From contig CAMQZX010000003.1 in assembly GCA_947039785.1 (NCBI GenBank), positions 1 through 45,262 on the forward strand: DNA of 45,262 nt, in the 5' to 3' direction. Below the pieces are notes generated by a model, which had not been told where the DNA came from, did no database searches, and was given only the letters and a program-made list of their open reading frames with translations. Source of the stretch: an uncultured Lachnospiraceae bacterium (GTDB taxonomy: Bacteria; Bacillota; Clostridia; Lachnospirales; Lachnospiraceae). Shown piece after piece: positions 31,286-40,042 of the stretch. The position numbers and the translations under genes are program-made. Numbering within the stretch: the stretch's first letter is position 1; the number at the start of each line of letters is the position of its first letter.

Positions 31286-32671
31286 CTACACCAATCTCAT
31301 AATTTCCCCAATGCTCATATCCGGCTCTGCAATTCCCTTGAAGAGAATCCGCATCATATAATAATATAGAAGCTCCATATCATGCTCCTCCAGATGAGCG
31401 GTCTGATAATGGTAGGAGAAGTTCATTCCTCCCTCTTCTGTGTGAGATACGGTCAGATACATTTTCTTCGTCGCCGCACCGTTTGCAAACCATTTGGAGT
31501 GCTGTTGGAGATTCACCAGATGTGGATTTTCCATTTTTACAGGCATGGGCTGATAAGTCAGATAGCAGCTCTCATACGTTGTGTGCTCCGGTGTGTGGTA
31601 ACGTCTTCTCATTTCTTTCTCAATCAATTCCGGGTCGTAGTTGCTGTGCATATAAATCCTGTTTTGTACATTCTGAATCTCATAGGCAGCCGATATAAAA
31701 TCTGTATCCGGGGAAATCACCGTTCTGCATGGGAACATAATGGTTCTGCTTCCGCCGGATGTCCACTCATCATGGGTGGAACGTCTTGAGATAAAGTTCT
31801 CAATGGTAATGTCTTCCTGCCCGTTATTGACCTTGGAAAGATAGGTCCGAATTCCAAGGAGCAAAAGATTGGTCATGGAAAGCTGATGATTCATGCAGAA
31901 ATCCATCAGGTTCTTCGTCGGCTCCGGCTCCAGATAATAGTCCTTTACCTGTACGAACAGGTTTTCCAGTTCTATATCTGCCGCTCTCAGATTTTCCATA
32001 CCGTGACGCTTTCTGGCCTCGTCCAGAACGGAAGGGCCCTGGATGTCTGAATAGAGCGGCTCTCCCAGGGCATCTAGCTGATCATCCCAAAACTTTTTGT
32101 CTTTGGCAAAACGTTTCTCGTTACTTGCCCGCTTCAAATCCTTCGCAAGGACGGTCTCAAAATCTGCCAGGTCATCCGGATAGCTTGACTGAAATCTATA
32201 ATGTGTATAAAGCTCCATCAGGTCATTGATCATAACCACCAGGCCGCAGGAGTCGATCAGTCTGTGATCCATATGAATAAAAAATCCATGAAAGCCTTCC
32301 GGAAGTTTTACCATACACACATCACACATAGGGATATCGTCCCCGTCGAATGTCTCATAGGCCCACTGCTGCATCAGCTGGTCGGCTTCTGCCAGACTCA
32401 TGTTGGACAGATCCTTCAGCGGAATATCTCTGGTATCTTTTTCTACGATATACTGTTTTACTTCACCGTCCTTGTCCGGCCTTGTAAAACGAACTCTCAT
32501 ACATCCATAACGTTCAAATTCCAATTGAATACATTTCTTTAAAAGTCCAAAATCCAGCGGTGACTTCAAGGATGCCACTACGCTGACTCCTGATACCTGT
32601 TGTGTTTTATATGTTTTAATCCAGTTATGGTGCATTTTCTGCGCTGCTGTTAACGGATAATATTCTTTCAT
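31286..32671 (-). CDS. Stand-alone condensation-domain acyltransferase
   Basis: Protein of 461 residues with the two-lobed chloramphenicol-acetyltransferase-like fold of NRPS condensation enzymes. The first core motif is YPLTAAQKMHHNW at the N-terminus. The catalytic motif is HRLIDSCG (H136 to D140), keeping the HxxxD pair while the preceding His of the HHxxxDG form is Asp. The start is at MKEYYPLTAAQ with AGGAGG upstream; a longer frame of 18 residues lacks a ribosome site. It is the first gene of the trio with ACP and ligase and probably transfers the carrier-bound acyl group onto an amine or alcohol. Confidence 0.82.
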   Translation of the reverse strand: MKEYYPLTAAQKMHHNWIKTYKTQQVSGVSVVASLKSPLDFGLLKKCIQLEFERYGCMRVRFTRPDKDGEVKQYIVEKDTRDIPLKDLSNMSLAEADQLMQQWAYETFDGDDIPMCDVCMVKLPEGFHGFFIHMDHRLIDSCGLVVMINDLMELYTHYRFQSSYPDDLADFETVLAKDLKRASNEKRFAKDKKFWDDQLDALGEPLYSDIQGPSVLDEARKRHGMENLRAADIELENLFVQVKDYYLEPEPTKNLMDFCMNHQLSMTNLLLLGIRTYLSKVNNGQEDITIENFISRRSTHDEWTSGGSRTIMFPCRTVISPDTDFISAAYEIQNVQNRIYMHSNYDPELIEKEMRRRYHTPEHTTYESCYLTYQPMPVKMENPHLVNLQQHSKWFANGAATKKMYLTVSHTEEGGMNFSYHYQTAHLEEHDMELLYYYMMRILFKGIAEPDMSIGEIMRLV

Positions 32672-32691
32672 GGGTACCTCCTGTTTTGCTT

Positions 32692-32743
32692 CGTCTTCTG
32701 AGACGTTAACACATTTCACTTCCAATTGCTATCCCCCTGGGGA
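32692..32743 (-). promoter_or_regulatory. Leader palindromes before the condensation gene
   Basis: Two perfect dyads lie in the leader: CGTCT-TCTG-AGACG (32692-32705) and TCCCC-CT-GGGGA (32732-32743). No strong promoter could be fixed; a TTGAAA lies further upstream at about 32780. Confidence 0.4.
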
Positions 32744-32782
32744 CTTAACAAACAGTTTACCCAGAATTGACCGAGACCTTTC

Positions 32783-32817
32783 AAAATATAAAAAGCACCT
32801 GCCATAAAACAGATGCT
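32783..32817 (-). terminator. Intrinsic terminator after the hydrolase gene
   Basis: On the minus strand AGCATCTG and CAGGTGCT pair with one G-U (32794-32817), followed by TTTTTATATTTT. It separates the trmO-hydrolase unit from the condensation operon. Confidence 0.75.
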
Positions 32818-32825
32818 AAATCAGT

Positions 32826-33791
32826 TCAATCATATTTTTCAAAAAATTCCAACAGCTTTTCTCTATACAACTGTGGGTTTTCGTATGCGCAGCACAGATG
32901 TCTTGCCTCTGGTTCTAGGATCAGCTCTTTAGGGGCGTGGCACAGTGCATAGTTGTATTGGGTGTTTTTGGGTTCCACGTAAGTGTCCTTCATACCGTGG
33001 AAAAACAGGATTGGCCGTTTGTTTGTTTTCATCGCATTTGTGGTGTCAGCTTCTTTCATGGAAAATCCTGCCAGGAGCCTGCAAAACAAATCCACCCGGA
33101 ACAAGAGAAGCTCCACCCAATGTATATGAAACCAGTTGGCTGCGATATCCTGAAGCTGTCTTTTCATCGAGCAAAAACCACAGTCTGCAATCAGACCTCT
33201 CACCATGCCCGGCAGGTCATGTCCCGACGCCATCAGAACTGCCGCCGCTCCCATAGATTCTCCGTACAGATAGATGGGAAGATGGTTTTTGTTTCTCCTG
33301 GCAATGTAGTATGCCCAGCCCTGTACATCATACTGCTCCCTGGCTCCAAAGGTGATAAATTCCCCCTGACTGGCTCCGCAGCACCGCTGGTCGATAAACA
33401 GCAGGTTGCACTCATTCTCGTGCAGGAATCTGGCCATACATGCAAAATCTCCGAATCCGCTGCCCTTATAGCCGTGGCTTAGCAGGACAAATCTTCTGGC
33501 GTTTCTGGCTGGCAGATAATAGGCGTGCAGAAGCAATCCGTCCTCACTTCGCATATAGCAGTCCTGCATCTTCTGCTGTCTGCACCACTCCTTACCTTCC
33601 TCATATTCCTGCTCAAATTTGTATCTGGGGTGATTCACTTTCGTGTGGGACAGGCCATACCACTTCTTTTTGACTGTCTTCTTTCTCTCTTTGCAGCGAA
33701 CCATCATTTCGAAAAAGGGAAGCCCAAGTGCCAGAAATGCACTGCCTGCCGCCCATACCGCTCCTAATGTTTTCAACACTTTATTTTTCAT
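32826..33791 (-). CDS. Alpha/beta hydrolase, membrane-anchored
   Basis: Serine hydrolase of 321 residues. An N-terminal hydrophobic helix (about 8-30) probably anchors it. The catalytic triad is visible: nucleophile Ser 179 in YGESMGAAAVL, Asp in FHGMKDTYVEP and His in PEARHLCCAY. The oxyanion segment is LLSHGYKGSG. This is the BAAT/FSH-like family often annotated as lysophospholipase or esterase. Its start codon overlaps the trmO stop by four bases. A terminator follows, so any link to the condensation cluster downstream is only positional. The substrate is unknown. Confidence 0.85.
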   Translation of the reverse strand: MKNKVLKTLGAVWAAGSAFLALGLPFFEMMVRCKERKKTVKKKWYGLSHTKVNHPRYKFEQEYEEGKEWCRQQKMQDCYMRSEDGLLLHAYYLPARNARRFVLLSHGYKGSGFGDFACMARFLHENECNLLFIDQRCCGASQGEFITFGAREQYDVQGWAYYIARRNKNHLPIYLYGESMGAAAVLMASGHDLPGMVRGLIADCGFCSMKRQLQDIAANWFHIHWVELLLFRVDLFCRLLAGFSMKEADTTNAMKTNKRPILFFHGMKDTYVEPKNTQYNYALCHAPKELILEPEARHLCCAYENPQLYREKLLEFFEKYD

Positions 33792-34480
33792 CCTATCGCT
33801 TCGACCACCTCACGCACTGTGATCACATCCTCCTCTACAGAAAACTTTATTTCCAGGTTGTTATATCGCATTCCATAGACCCGGTCTGGATCATTTTGAT
33901 AAGACGGCCGTGGGTCCTGAGCCAAAATCTCTTCCAGTATCTCCCAATCCTCTAAGGGCACCTTCTCCTTCCATTGTGCAGGAAATTCCACCTTAAGCTG
34001 ATATCCTCTCACCTGGTCTGCAAAGCCCCCGGAAGCCTGGGGATGGCTGTCCACATAGGGCAGATAGGGCTTAATGTCAAAAATGGGAGTCCCATCCATC
34101 AAATCTGCTCCTGTCACATGCAGCACCGGGCCGTAAGCATTACTGATTTCTATCTTGTCCAATTTCACGCTGGATAATCCAATGGGATTTGGACGAAACG
34201 GGGATCTGGTCGCAAACACGCCCACACGCTTATTTCCACCCAGCCGGGGCGGGCGCACCGTCGGTGACCATTCCGCCCGCTTAGACTCTGAGAATTCCCA
34301 TAGTAGCCACAGATAAGAATACTCCTCCAATCCCCGGACTGCGTAAGGATTTCTGTACTCTTTCTCAAATATAATCTTCGCCCTGGTATCTACCAGTCCG
34401 CTCTGCCGGGGAATCCCGAACTTCGCAGGAAAATCGCTGTGGATTCGGGCGATGACCTTCATCTCCACTGTCTGTTCCAT
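33788..34480 (-). CDS. trmO: tRNA (N6-threonylcarbamoyladenosine37-N6)-methyltransferase TrmO
   Basis: S-adenosylmethionine-dependent methyltransferase that methylates t6A at position 37 of certain threonine tRNAs. The YaeB/TsaA beta-barrel core is clear: VIARIHSDFPAKFGIPRQ, then the hallmark run RPPRLGGNKRVGVFATRSPFRPNPIGLS (about 77-104, of which RSPFRPNPIG is the family signature), and LMDGTPIFDIKPYLPYVD. 230 residues is normal. GGAGG lies upstream of the ATG. It is co-transcribed with the hydrolase, which overlaps its stop. Confidence 0.92.
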   Translation of the reverse strand: MEQTVEMKVIARIHSDFPAKFGIPRQSGLVDTRAKIIFEKEYRNPYAVRGLEEYSYLWLLWEFSESKRAEWSPTVRPPRLGGNKRVGVFATRSPFRPNPIGLSSVKLDKIEISNAYGPVLHVTGADLMDGTPIFDIKPYLPYVDSHPQASGGFADQVRGYQLKVEFPAQWKEKVPLEDWEILEEILAQDPRPSYQNDPDRVYGMRYNNLEIKFSVEEDVITVREVVEAIG

Positions 34481-34560
34481 ACTACCTCCGTCCTGTCTAT
34501 GTCAATGATATCACTGCTGTTTTTTACAAACTACTTGCCTCTTTGCGCTCAAACAGCTTC

Positions 34561-34566
34561 ATTATA
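34561..34566 (-). promoter_or_regulatory. Possible -10 element upstream of trmO
   Basis: TATAAT on the minus strand about 80 bp before trmO, in the 138-bp gap after asnB. No convincing -35 was found. Confidence 0.35.
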
Positions 34567-34618
34567 ACTCAGATCGCTGATTTGCGCCAGAACCAGCCGC
34601 AGATATTTTCCCATTTTC

Positions 34619-36469
34619 TCATTTCAGAGAGATATGGTAATGCTCCAGCCAGTAATTCACCTGCAGAAGATACGCCAAAAGCTGCGGCCCTGCCATCAGC
34701 TGACCATAGAAAGGTCTTCCATAATCCGACGGACATTTCATATAATTTTCCACCTTTTTCTTGTCAACCAACGTATTCAGCGGTGCATTGCCATCCTCCA
34801 GGACCTCTGTAAGTTTCTGCTTTAACAGTTGTTCATAGTTTGGGTCGTAGGTCTTGGGATAGGGACTCTTCCTCCGGTAGAGCACATCATAAGGCAAATG
34901 CTTCTCTCCCGCCGCCCGCAGCAATCCCTTCACAATTTTGTTGTGACACTTCATCTCCCAGGGCACGTTCCACACATACTCAATGATCCGATGGTCTGCC
35001 AGAGGTACCCTCGCCTCAAGCCCGGTGTGCATACTGGTCCGATCCATCCGATCCAGCAGCGTCTGCATAAACCACTTCAGATTCAGATAGGAAATCTCCC
35101 GCCGCCGCTTCTCCTCCGGGGCTTCTCCCGATAGTATCGGCGTCTCCTCCACTGTTTTTCGATAGGCTGCCCTGGCATATTCCTCCAACGGAAGCTCCCG
35201 AATCACCTCATCCTTCAAAAGCATGGTCCTGGGGCCAAAATCCATGGACCAGGGGAAGCAGTCTGCCTCAAAGCATTCCTTCTTATGAAACCAGGGATAC
35301 CCGCCGAAAATCTCATCGGCACACTCCCCGGTCAATGTCACCTTGTGATGCTTTGCCACCTTCCGGCAAAAATAGAGCATGGAGGATTCCACATCTGCCA
35401 TACAGGGTAAATCGCGGGCGTCCACTGCCTCAAACAGATAGTCATATAACTCTTCGTTGCAGCACTCCAGATAACGATGCCTGGTCCCTGCAAATTCTAC
35501 CATCTGCTCCACCCAGGGGCGGTCCTGGGAGGGCTGAAAAGCATTTGCCTGGAAATTCACATCATTTCCCCGGAAATCAAAGGAATAGGTATCGAGCACT
35601 TTCCCCTGCTTTCTCAGCTCCTCACTGCAAATGGCAGTCACAAAGCTGCTGTCCACGCCGCCAGACAAGAAGGTACAGATGGGAACGTCGGAGATCATCT
35701 GCTTTTTGATGGCATCGGTCACGAGAAAGCTGGTCTTTTCCACCGTCTCCTCAAAGGAATCCTCGTGGGGCTGACTCGTAAGCTCCCAATACGTGCAATC
35801 CCGGATTCCTGCCTTTCCCACCTCCAGAAAATGTCCCGGCAGCACCTCCTTCACATTCTGGAACACGCCTTTTCCGTAGGTTTTGGCAGGGCCAAGTCCA
35901 AACACCTCACAGAGACCTTCCCGGTCCACCGCCGCCTGCATAGAAGGATAGCTCAAGATTCCCTTAATCTCGGAGGAAAACAAGAAGGTGTCACAGTGCA
36001 TGGCATAAAACAGCGGCTTTACCCCTGCCCGGTCACGAAACAAAAACAGCTTTCCAATCCGCTCATCCCAGATGGCATAGGCAAAAATGCCGTTTAAACG
36101 TTTTACAAACTCCCTTCCGTGGAGCATATAGCCGGCCAGCAGCACCTCGGTATCCGAAGTAGTAAAAAAGGTCATACCTTCTGCCGCCAATTCCGCCCGC
36201 AGCTCTCTCATATTGTATATCTCTCCATTATAAACGATGGTACAGCGGAGATTTCCAATCTGCCTGGTCATAGGCTGATGCCCCGTTTCCAGGTCAATGA
36301 TGGACAGACGCACCTGGGACAGTCCGCAATGGGAGGACAGATAAGTCCCCTCATCGTCCGGTCCCCTGTGCTTTTGCGCCTGGTTCATCTTCTCCAGAAT
36401 CCTGGCCCATTTTTCCGGTTCTTCTTTATAATTTATGGAAAAGTTACTAAATCCTGCAATTCCACACAT
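34619..36469 (-). CDS. asnB: Asparagine synthase (glutamine-hydrolysing)
   Basis: Makes asparagine from aspartate, glutamine and ATP. At 616 residues it is full length: N-terminal glutaminase with nucleophile Cys 2 (MCGIAGF), the GPDDEG loop and IVYNGEIYN, then the synthetase domain with the ATP pyrophosphatase loop (FLSGGVDSS) and GECADEIFGGYPW. It lies 43 bp after dpaB and might be co-transcribed with the sporulation genes, or have its own promoter. Together with the AAC specifier on aspS, it raises the question of how this organism divides asparagine supply between free Asn and tRNA-bound Asn. Confidence 0.96.
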   Translation of the reverse strand: MCGIAGFSNFSINYKEEPEKWARILEKMNQAQKHRGPDDEGTYLSSHCGLSQVRLSIIDLETGHQPMTRQIGNLRCTIVYNGEIYNMRELRAELAAEGMTFFTTSDTEVLLAGYMLHGREFVKRLNGIFAYAIWDERIGKLFLFRDRAGVKPLFYAMHCDTFLFSSEIKGILSYPSMQAAVDREGLCEVFGLGPAKTYGKGVFQNVKEVLPGHFLEVGKAGIRDCTYWELTSQPHEDSFEETVEKTSFLVTDAIKKQMISDVPICTFLSGGVDSSFVTAICSEELRKQGKVLDTYSFDFRGNDVNFQANAFQPSQDRPWVEQMVEFAGTRHRYLECCNEELYDYLFEAVDARDLPCMADVESSMLYFCRKVAKHHKVTLTGECADEIFGGYPWFHKKECFEADCFPWSMDFGPRTMLLKDEVIRELPLEEYARAAYRKTVEETPILSGEAPEEKRRREISYLNLKWFMQTLLDRMDRTSMHTGLEARVPLADHRIIEYVWNVPWEMKCHNKIVKGLLRAAGEKHLPYDVLYRRKSPYPKTYDPNYEQLLKQKLTEVLEDGNAPLNTLVDKKKVENYMKCPSDYGRPFYGQLMAGPQLLAYLLQVNYWLEHYHISLK

Positions 36470-36512
36470 ATCACAACTTCCTTTATATTTATTTGATTTT
36501 CCATGACATTCC

Positions 36513-37103
36513 TTAAAAAGACTGTAAAATAGGCTGAATCTGCTTATGCTCCAATGCCAGCTCCAAAGTCGGAAGCAGCTGGTCGGTATGGGCGATAAGA
36601 GAATTGGGCTTTTTCATCGGACTGTCCTGGCCGAAGGGAAGGAAGTAAATATTCTTGGAATTTAAAAGCACTCCGATATTCTTCATGTTCATCCCCAGTC
36701 CGTCGTTGGTGGAAATGGAAATCAAAAGCGGCTTTCCGTTCCGCAAATGGGCCTTAGCTCCCATAAGCACCGGAGTATCGGTGATGCCGTTGGCAAGCTT
36801 CGCCGCCGTGTTGCCTGTACAGGGGAAAATCACCAGTGCATCCAGATACGCCTTAGGGCCAATAGGTTCCGCCTCCGCTATGGTAAAAATCGGTTCTCTG
36901 CCTGTAATCTCTTTCGCCTTTTTCCTGTATTCCTCCGGTGTTCCAAAGCGACTGGTGATGGTCTGGGACGCCCCGGAAAAAATGGTGTAGACATCTGCTC
37001 CCGCGTCCACCAGCTTTTGCAGCTCTATAAATATCTTTTCAAAAGTACAAAAAGAGCCGGTTAATGCGACTCCGATTTTTTTGCCTTTTAATTTCGATTC
37101 CAT
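36513..37103 (-). CDS. dpaB: Dipicolinate synthase subunit B
   Basis: Flavoprotein-fold subunit that with DpaA makes dipicolinic acid, the calcium-binding compound of the spore core. About 196 residues; typical features are KKIGVALTGSFCTFEKIF at the N-terminus, ALVIFPCTGNTAAKLANGITDTPVLMGAKAHLRN and NMKNIGVLL. The ATG at 37101-37103 is preferred with GGAG eight bases upstream; an in-frame GTG three codons earlier is possible. It lies 15 bp after dpaA. This is strong evidence that the organism makes spores and uses the DpaAB route. Confidence 0.95.
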   Translation of the reverse strand: MESKLKGKKIGVALTGSFCTFEKIFIELQKLVDAGADVYTIFSGASQTITSRFGTPEEYRKKAKEITGREPIFTIAEAEPIGPKAYLDALVIFPCTGNTAAKLANGITDTPVLMGAKAHLRNGKPLLISISTNDGLGMNMKNIGVLLNSKNIYFLPFGQDSPMKKPNSLIAHTDQLLPTLELALEHKQIQPILQSF

Positions 37104-37118
37104 ATGACTCACTCCAAT

Positions 37119-38030
37119 TCAATCATTCCGTTCTGCTGCCCTGATATCCCAGTTTGCGCCGTTTTGGCTGGCAAACACGGTTCTTACCACAAAGTCTGCC
37201 AGACTCTCCCCGGATATTTTGGCTGCATATTTGCCTGGAAGTCCGAGACAATGTAAGGCCCGGATATTTTCCACCTGGGCAGTCTCATAGTCCACTCCGC
37301 CCTTTCCCGATGCCAGGTCTATGACAATGGCATCCTTTCGAATCTCCCCCAAAAGCTTTCCATCCAGCATAAGCGCCGGAATCGTATTGTAGATATATTC
37401 ATACAGATGAATTACCTTTGGCAAATCCTTTAGGAGAATCGTTCTCAGGCCGCAGGCATTGCCATAGGCCAAATCTCTCTCCTTCCTGCAGCACAGAGTC
37501 ACAGATGCATCAAGACCTTTTAATTTCTCGCACAGGACTCTGCCGCACCTGCCGTAGCCCAGCACCAGGCTCTGGCTGCCGTGAATGTTGGTCTCCTGAT
37601 TTCGGATGGCCTCCAAAATGGCACCTTCCGCAGTGGCAATGGCGTTAAACACTGCCATCGGCTCATCTTCCATAAAATCATAGCAGGCAACCTGTTTCTC
37701 CCGGCATTTTTCCCTGAATTCTCTGGGAATGACTCCGGCAAAGATTTTCTGCCCTGATCTCAGTAAACGAAGAAAAGATTCTATACTTAAATCCGGAAGC
37801 TGTTTCTCCGAATAAATGCAATTGCCCTTGAAAAAGGGGATTCCTCCCACAATGACATCTGCCTTTTCCACTGCCTCTGCCAGAGAAAAGACATATTTTC
37901 CACAATTTCCATACTCTGAAAGTTCACAAGCGCCGTACACAAAAACAGAGTATCCCTTTTGTTCCAGGCAGGGAACCATATAAGCAGTACGCTTATCTCC
38001 TCCCACAACCACAAGATTTCTATCATTCAT
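37119..38030 (-). CDS. dpaA: Dipicolinate synthase subunit A
   Basis: NAD(P)-binding subunit of dipicolinate synthase, 303 residues from MNDRNLVVVGGDKRTAYM. Two Rossmann-type segments are visible: the N-terminal one and LVLGYGRCGRVLCEKLKGL (about residue 155). The start follows GAGGAGAG; an 82-residue in-frame extension upstream runs through the terminator and promoter and is not real. In Bacillus this operon is transcribed by sigma-K in the mother cell, and a sigma-K-like sequence lies just upstream (38054-38081). Confidence 0.94.
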   Translation of the reverse strand: MNDRNLVVVGGDKRTAYMVPCLEQKGYSVFVYGACELSEYGNCGKYVFSLAEAVEKADVIVGGIPFFKGNCIYSEKQLPDLSIESFLRLLRSGQKIFAGVIPREFREKCREKQVACYDFMEDEPMAVFNAIATAEGAILEAIRNQETNIHGSQSLVLGYGRCGRVLCEKLKGLDASVTLCCRKERDLAYGNACGLRTILLKDLPKVIHLYEYIYNTIPALMLDGKLLGEIRKDAIVIDLASGKGGVDYETAQVENIRALHCLGLPGKYAAKISGESLADFVVRTVFASQNGANWDIRAAERND

Positions 38031-38053
38031 ACTTTTTCTCTCCTCTATAACCT

Positions 38054-38081
38054 TATTAGTATGTAAAAAGTATTTTTTTGT
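38054..38081 (-). promoter_or_regulatory. Sigma-K-like promoter of dpaAB
   Basis: On the minus strand AC (38080-38081), a 16-bp spacer and CATACTAATA (38054-38063) resemble the AC / CATANNNTA consensus with one extra base in the -10. Position and gene identity support it. Confidence 0.5.
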
Positions 38082-38087
38082 GCACAT

Positions 38088-38124
38088 AAAAAATGCCGCC
38101 ATGTTCCACATGCCAGCATTTTTT
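38088..38124. terminator. Terminator between pxpA and dpaA
   Basis: AAAAAATGC (38088-38096) pairs perfectly with GCATTTTTT (38116-38124), and the stem is extended by CATG/CATG pairs. It ends the hydroxyacid dehydrogenase-pxpA transcript. Confidence 0.85.
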
Positions 38125-38187
38125 ATAAAAACCTTTCCTTCTTTGCCAAAAGCGCAAAAGCTTATTCTTTCGAACATCGATTCTTTC

Positions 38188-38937
38188 TTATTCGAAAGCC
38201 TTGATTTCAATCCCTTCCTGCGCAAATACCTCTCTGATTTTCTTGACAAACGCAAGAGCCTTCGGGCCGTCGCCATGTACGCAGAGTGTATCGCCCTGAA
38301 TCTCCAACTCCTTGCCGCTCAATGCAGTGACCTTTCCCTCTTTGACCATACGCACACAACGCTCAATGGCAAAGTCCTCATCTGTGATCATAGAACCCTC
38401 CATCTTTCTCGGTACCAAAGATAAATCATCCATATATGCACGGTCTGCAAAAATCTCAGATGCAGTTCTAAGTCCCATCTCGTCTGCAACCTTACCTAAA
38501 ACAGAACCTGCAATGTTATAAACGATGATAGATGGATCCAACTCATAAACTGCCTGGCAGATTGCGCGGCAACTCTCTTCATCATACTGGTTGATTGCTC
38601 CGTGAGGCGCCATATGATGCAGCTTCATTCCTTCGCTCTGTACAAATGCATTCAAAGCTCCCATCTGATATTTGATATAATTTTTCATCTCATCAAAGGA
38701 CAGCGCCATTTTTCTGCGTCCAAATCCCATTCTATCCGGATATCCAGGATGCGCACCCACTAACACACCATTTTCCTTGGCCATCTTTACGGTCTTAGCC
38801 ATTACCATGGGATCACCTGCATGCCATCCGCAGGCCACATTTGCTGCTGTTACACATTTGATGATTTCCTCATCTCCGCCAATTTTATAAGCACCATAGC
38901 TCTCGCCCAGATCACTGTTCAAATCTACACTGTACAT
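38188..38937 (-). CDS. pxpA: 5-oxoprolinase subunit A (LamB/YcsF family)
   Basis: Subunit of the ATP-dependent enzyme that opens 5-oxoproline (pyroglutamate) to glutamate. The 249-residue sequence has the family hallmarks DLNSDLGESYGAYKIGGDEEI at the N-terminus, ANVACGWHAGDP, GAHPGYPDRMGFGRR and HHMAPHGA. The partner subunits PxpB and PxpC are not in the window. It follows the D-2-hydroxyacid dehydrogenase gene by 46 bp with GGAGGG upstream, and ends at a strong terminator. A glutamate link fits the nearby gdhA and symporter genes. Confidence 0.9.
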   Translation of the reverse strand: MYSVDLNSDLGESYGAYKIGGDEEIIKCVTAANVACGWHAGDPMVMAKTVKMAKENGVLVGAHPGYPDRMGFGRRKMALSFDEMKNYIKYQMGALNAFVQSEGMKLHHMAPHGAINQYDEESCRAICQAVYELDPSIIVYNIAGSVLGKVADEMGLRTASEIFADRAYMDDLSLVPRKMEGSMITDEDFAIERCVRMVKEGKVTALSGKELEIQGDTLCVHGDGPKALAFVKKIREVFAQEGIEIKAFE

Positions 38938-38983
38938 AACAATACCCTCCGATTATCTTTTATTTTTTATCCTCAACACATTC

Positions 38984-39949
38984 TTATTTATTAACGATAT
39001 TTACAGGAGCACCTTCGATGAATGCCTTCACATTATCGGCAGTGATATCCATGATTCTCTGACGGGATGCCTGTGCAGCCCAGGAAATATGAGGAGTGAT
39101 GAAGCAGTTCTTTGCCTGAAGCAAAGGATTGTCCTCTTTGATCGGCTCTGTGGATACCACATCCAAACCTGCTGCATATACTTTACCGCTGTTCAATGCC
39201 TCTGCCAGATCCTGTTCAACCACAAGCTGGCCGCGGCTGTTGTTGATGATGATCACACCATCTTTCATCTTGGCGATATTGTCTTTGTTGATGATACCTT
39301 CTGTCTCAGGGAACAGTGGGCAGTGCAGGAAAATCACGTCAGACTCAGCCAACAGTGTATCCAGTTCCACATATTCAGCCAGCTTCTTTCCAGCCTCGCT
39401 CTGGAATGCGTCGTAGGCAATTACCTTCATATCCAGTGCGTTCAAAATCTTGGCAGTTGCCTGTCCGATACGTCCCAATCCGATGATACCGGCAGTCTTT
39501 CCATACAGTTCGATCATTGGATAGTCCCAATAGCACCAGTCTGCGTTGTTGGCCCACTTGCCTTCCTTAACAGTCTTGTCATGATGTCCATAATGAGAGC
39601 AGATTTCCAGAAGAAGTCCCACTGCATACTGTCCTACAATCTGTGTTCCATAGGTAGGTACGTTGGCGACAGGAATCCCCTTTTCCTTGGCATACTCATA
39701 ATCTACCACGTTATATCCGGTAGCCAAAACAGCGATCAGCTTCATGTTCGGACATTTGTCAATGGTCTCTTTTGTAATCGGGGTTTTGTTGATGACTACG
39801 ATCTCAGCATCTCCGATTCTCTCTGCGATCAGAAGAGAATCCACATAAGAGGTTCTGTCATATACAGTTACCTCACCAAATGCTTCCAGGGGCGCCCAGC
39901 TCAAATCGCCAGGGTTTTCCGTATAACCATCCAATACTACAATTTTCAT
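38984..39949 (-). CDS. D-2-hydroxyacid dehydrogenase (hydroxypyruvate/glycerate type)
   Basis: NAD-dependent oxidoreductase of 321 residues that interconverts a 2-hydroxyacid and a 2-oxoacid. It has the NAD-binding loop (IIGLGRIGQATAKIL), the catalytic Arg in NNSRGQLV, the Glu region following LDVVSTEP and the catalytic His in TPHISWA. The closest form is glycerate/hydroxypyruvate dehydrogenase. Its place between a decayed lysR and pxpA, near gdhA, leaves 2-hydroxyglutarate chemistry open, but the sequence cannot decide. AGGAGG lies upstream, and an extended -10 promoter lies at 40005-40013. Confidence 0.9.
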   Translation of the reverse strand: MKIVVLDGYTENPGDLSWAPLEAFGEVTVYDRTSYVDSLLIAERIGDAEIVVINKTPITKETIDKCPNMKLIAVLATGYNVVDYEYAKEKGIPVANVPTYGTQIVGQYAVGLLLEICSHYGHHDKTVKEGKWANNADWCYWDYPMIELYGKTAGIIGLGRIGQATAKILNALDMKVIAYDAFQSEAGKKLAEYVELDTLLAESDVIFLHCPLFPETEGIINKDNIAKMKDGVIIINNSRGQLVVEQDLAEALNSGKVYAAGLDVVSTEPIKEDNPLLQAKNCFITPHISWAAQASRQRIMDITADNVKAFIEGAPVNIVNK

Positions 39950-40004
39950 CCTTACTTCCTCCTTTGGGGTAAATATTTTCCGTGCTTAAAAGTTTTCTAA
40001 AACT

Positions 40005-40013
40005 ATTATACCA
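40005..40013 (-). promoter_or_regulatory. Extended -10 promoter of the hydroxyacid dehydrogenase gene
   Basis: TG-N-TATAAT on the minus strand about 55 bp before the start; the -35 is A/T-rich and poor. An 8-bp palindrome TTCATGAA lies upstream at about 40062-40069. Confidence 0.6.
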
Positions 40014-40042
40014 TGGAGGATATCTATATAAAAATGAATTAT

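Noticed and set aside
29394..34480. dlt-type D-alanylation operon
   Set aside because: No DltB or DltD homologue is present, and a condensation domain takes their place.
37119..38276. 385-residue version of DpaA with an 82-residue N-terminal extension
   Set aside because: The extension runs through a strong terminator and a promoter; the family length and GAGGAG site fit the start at 38030.
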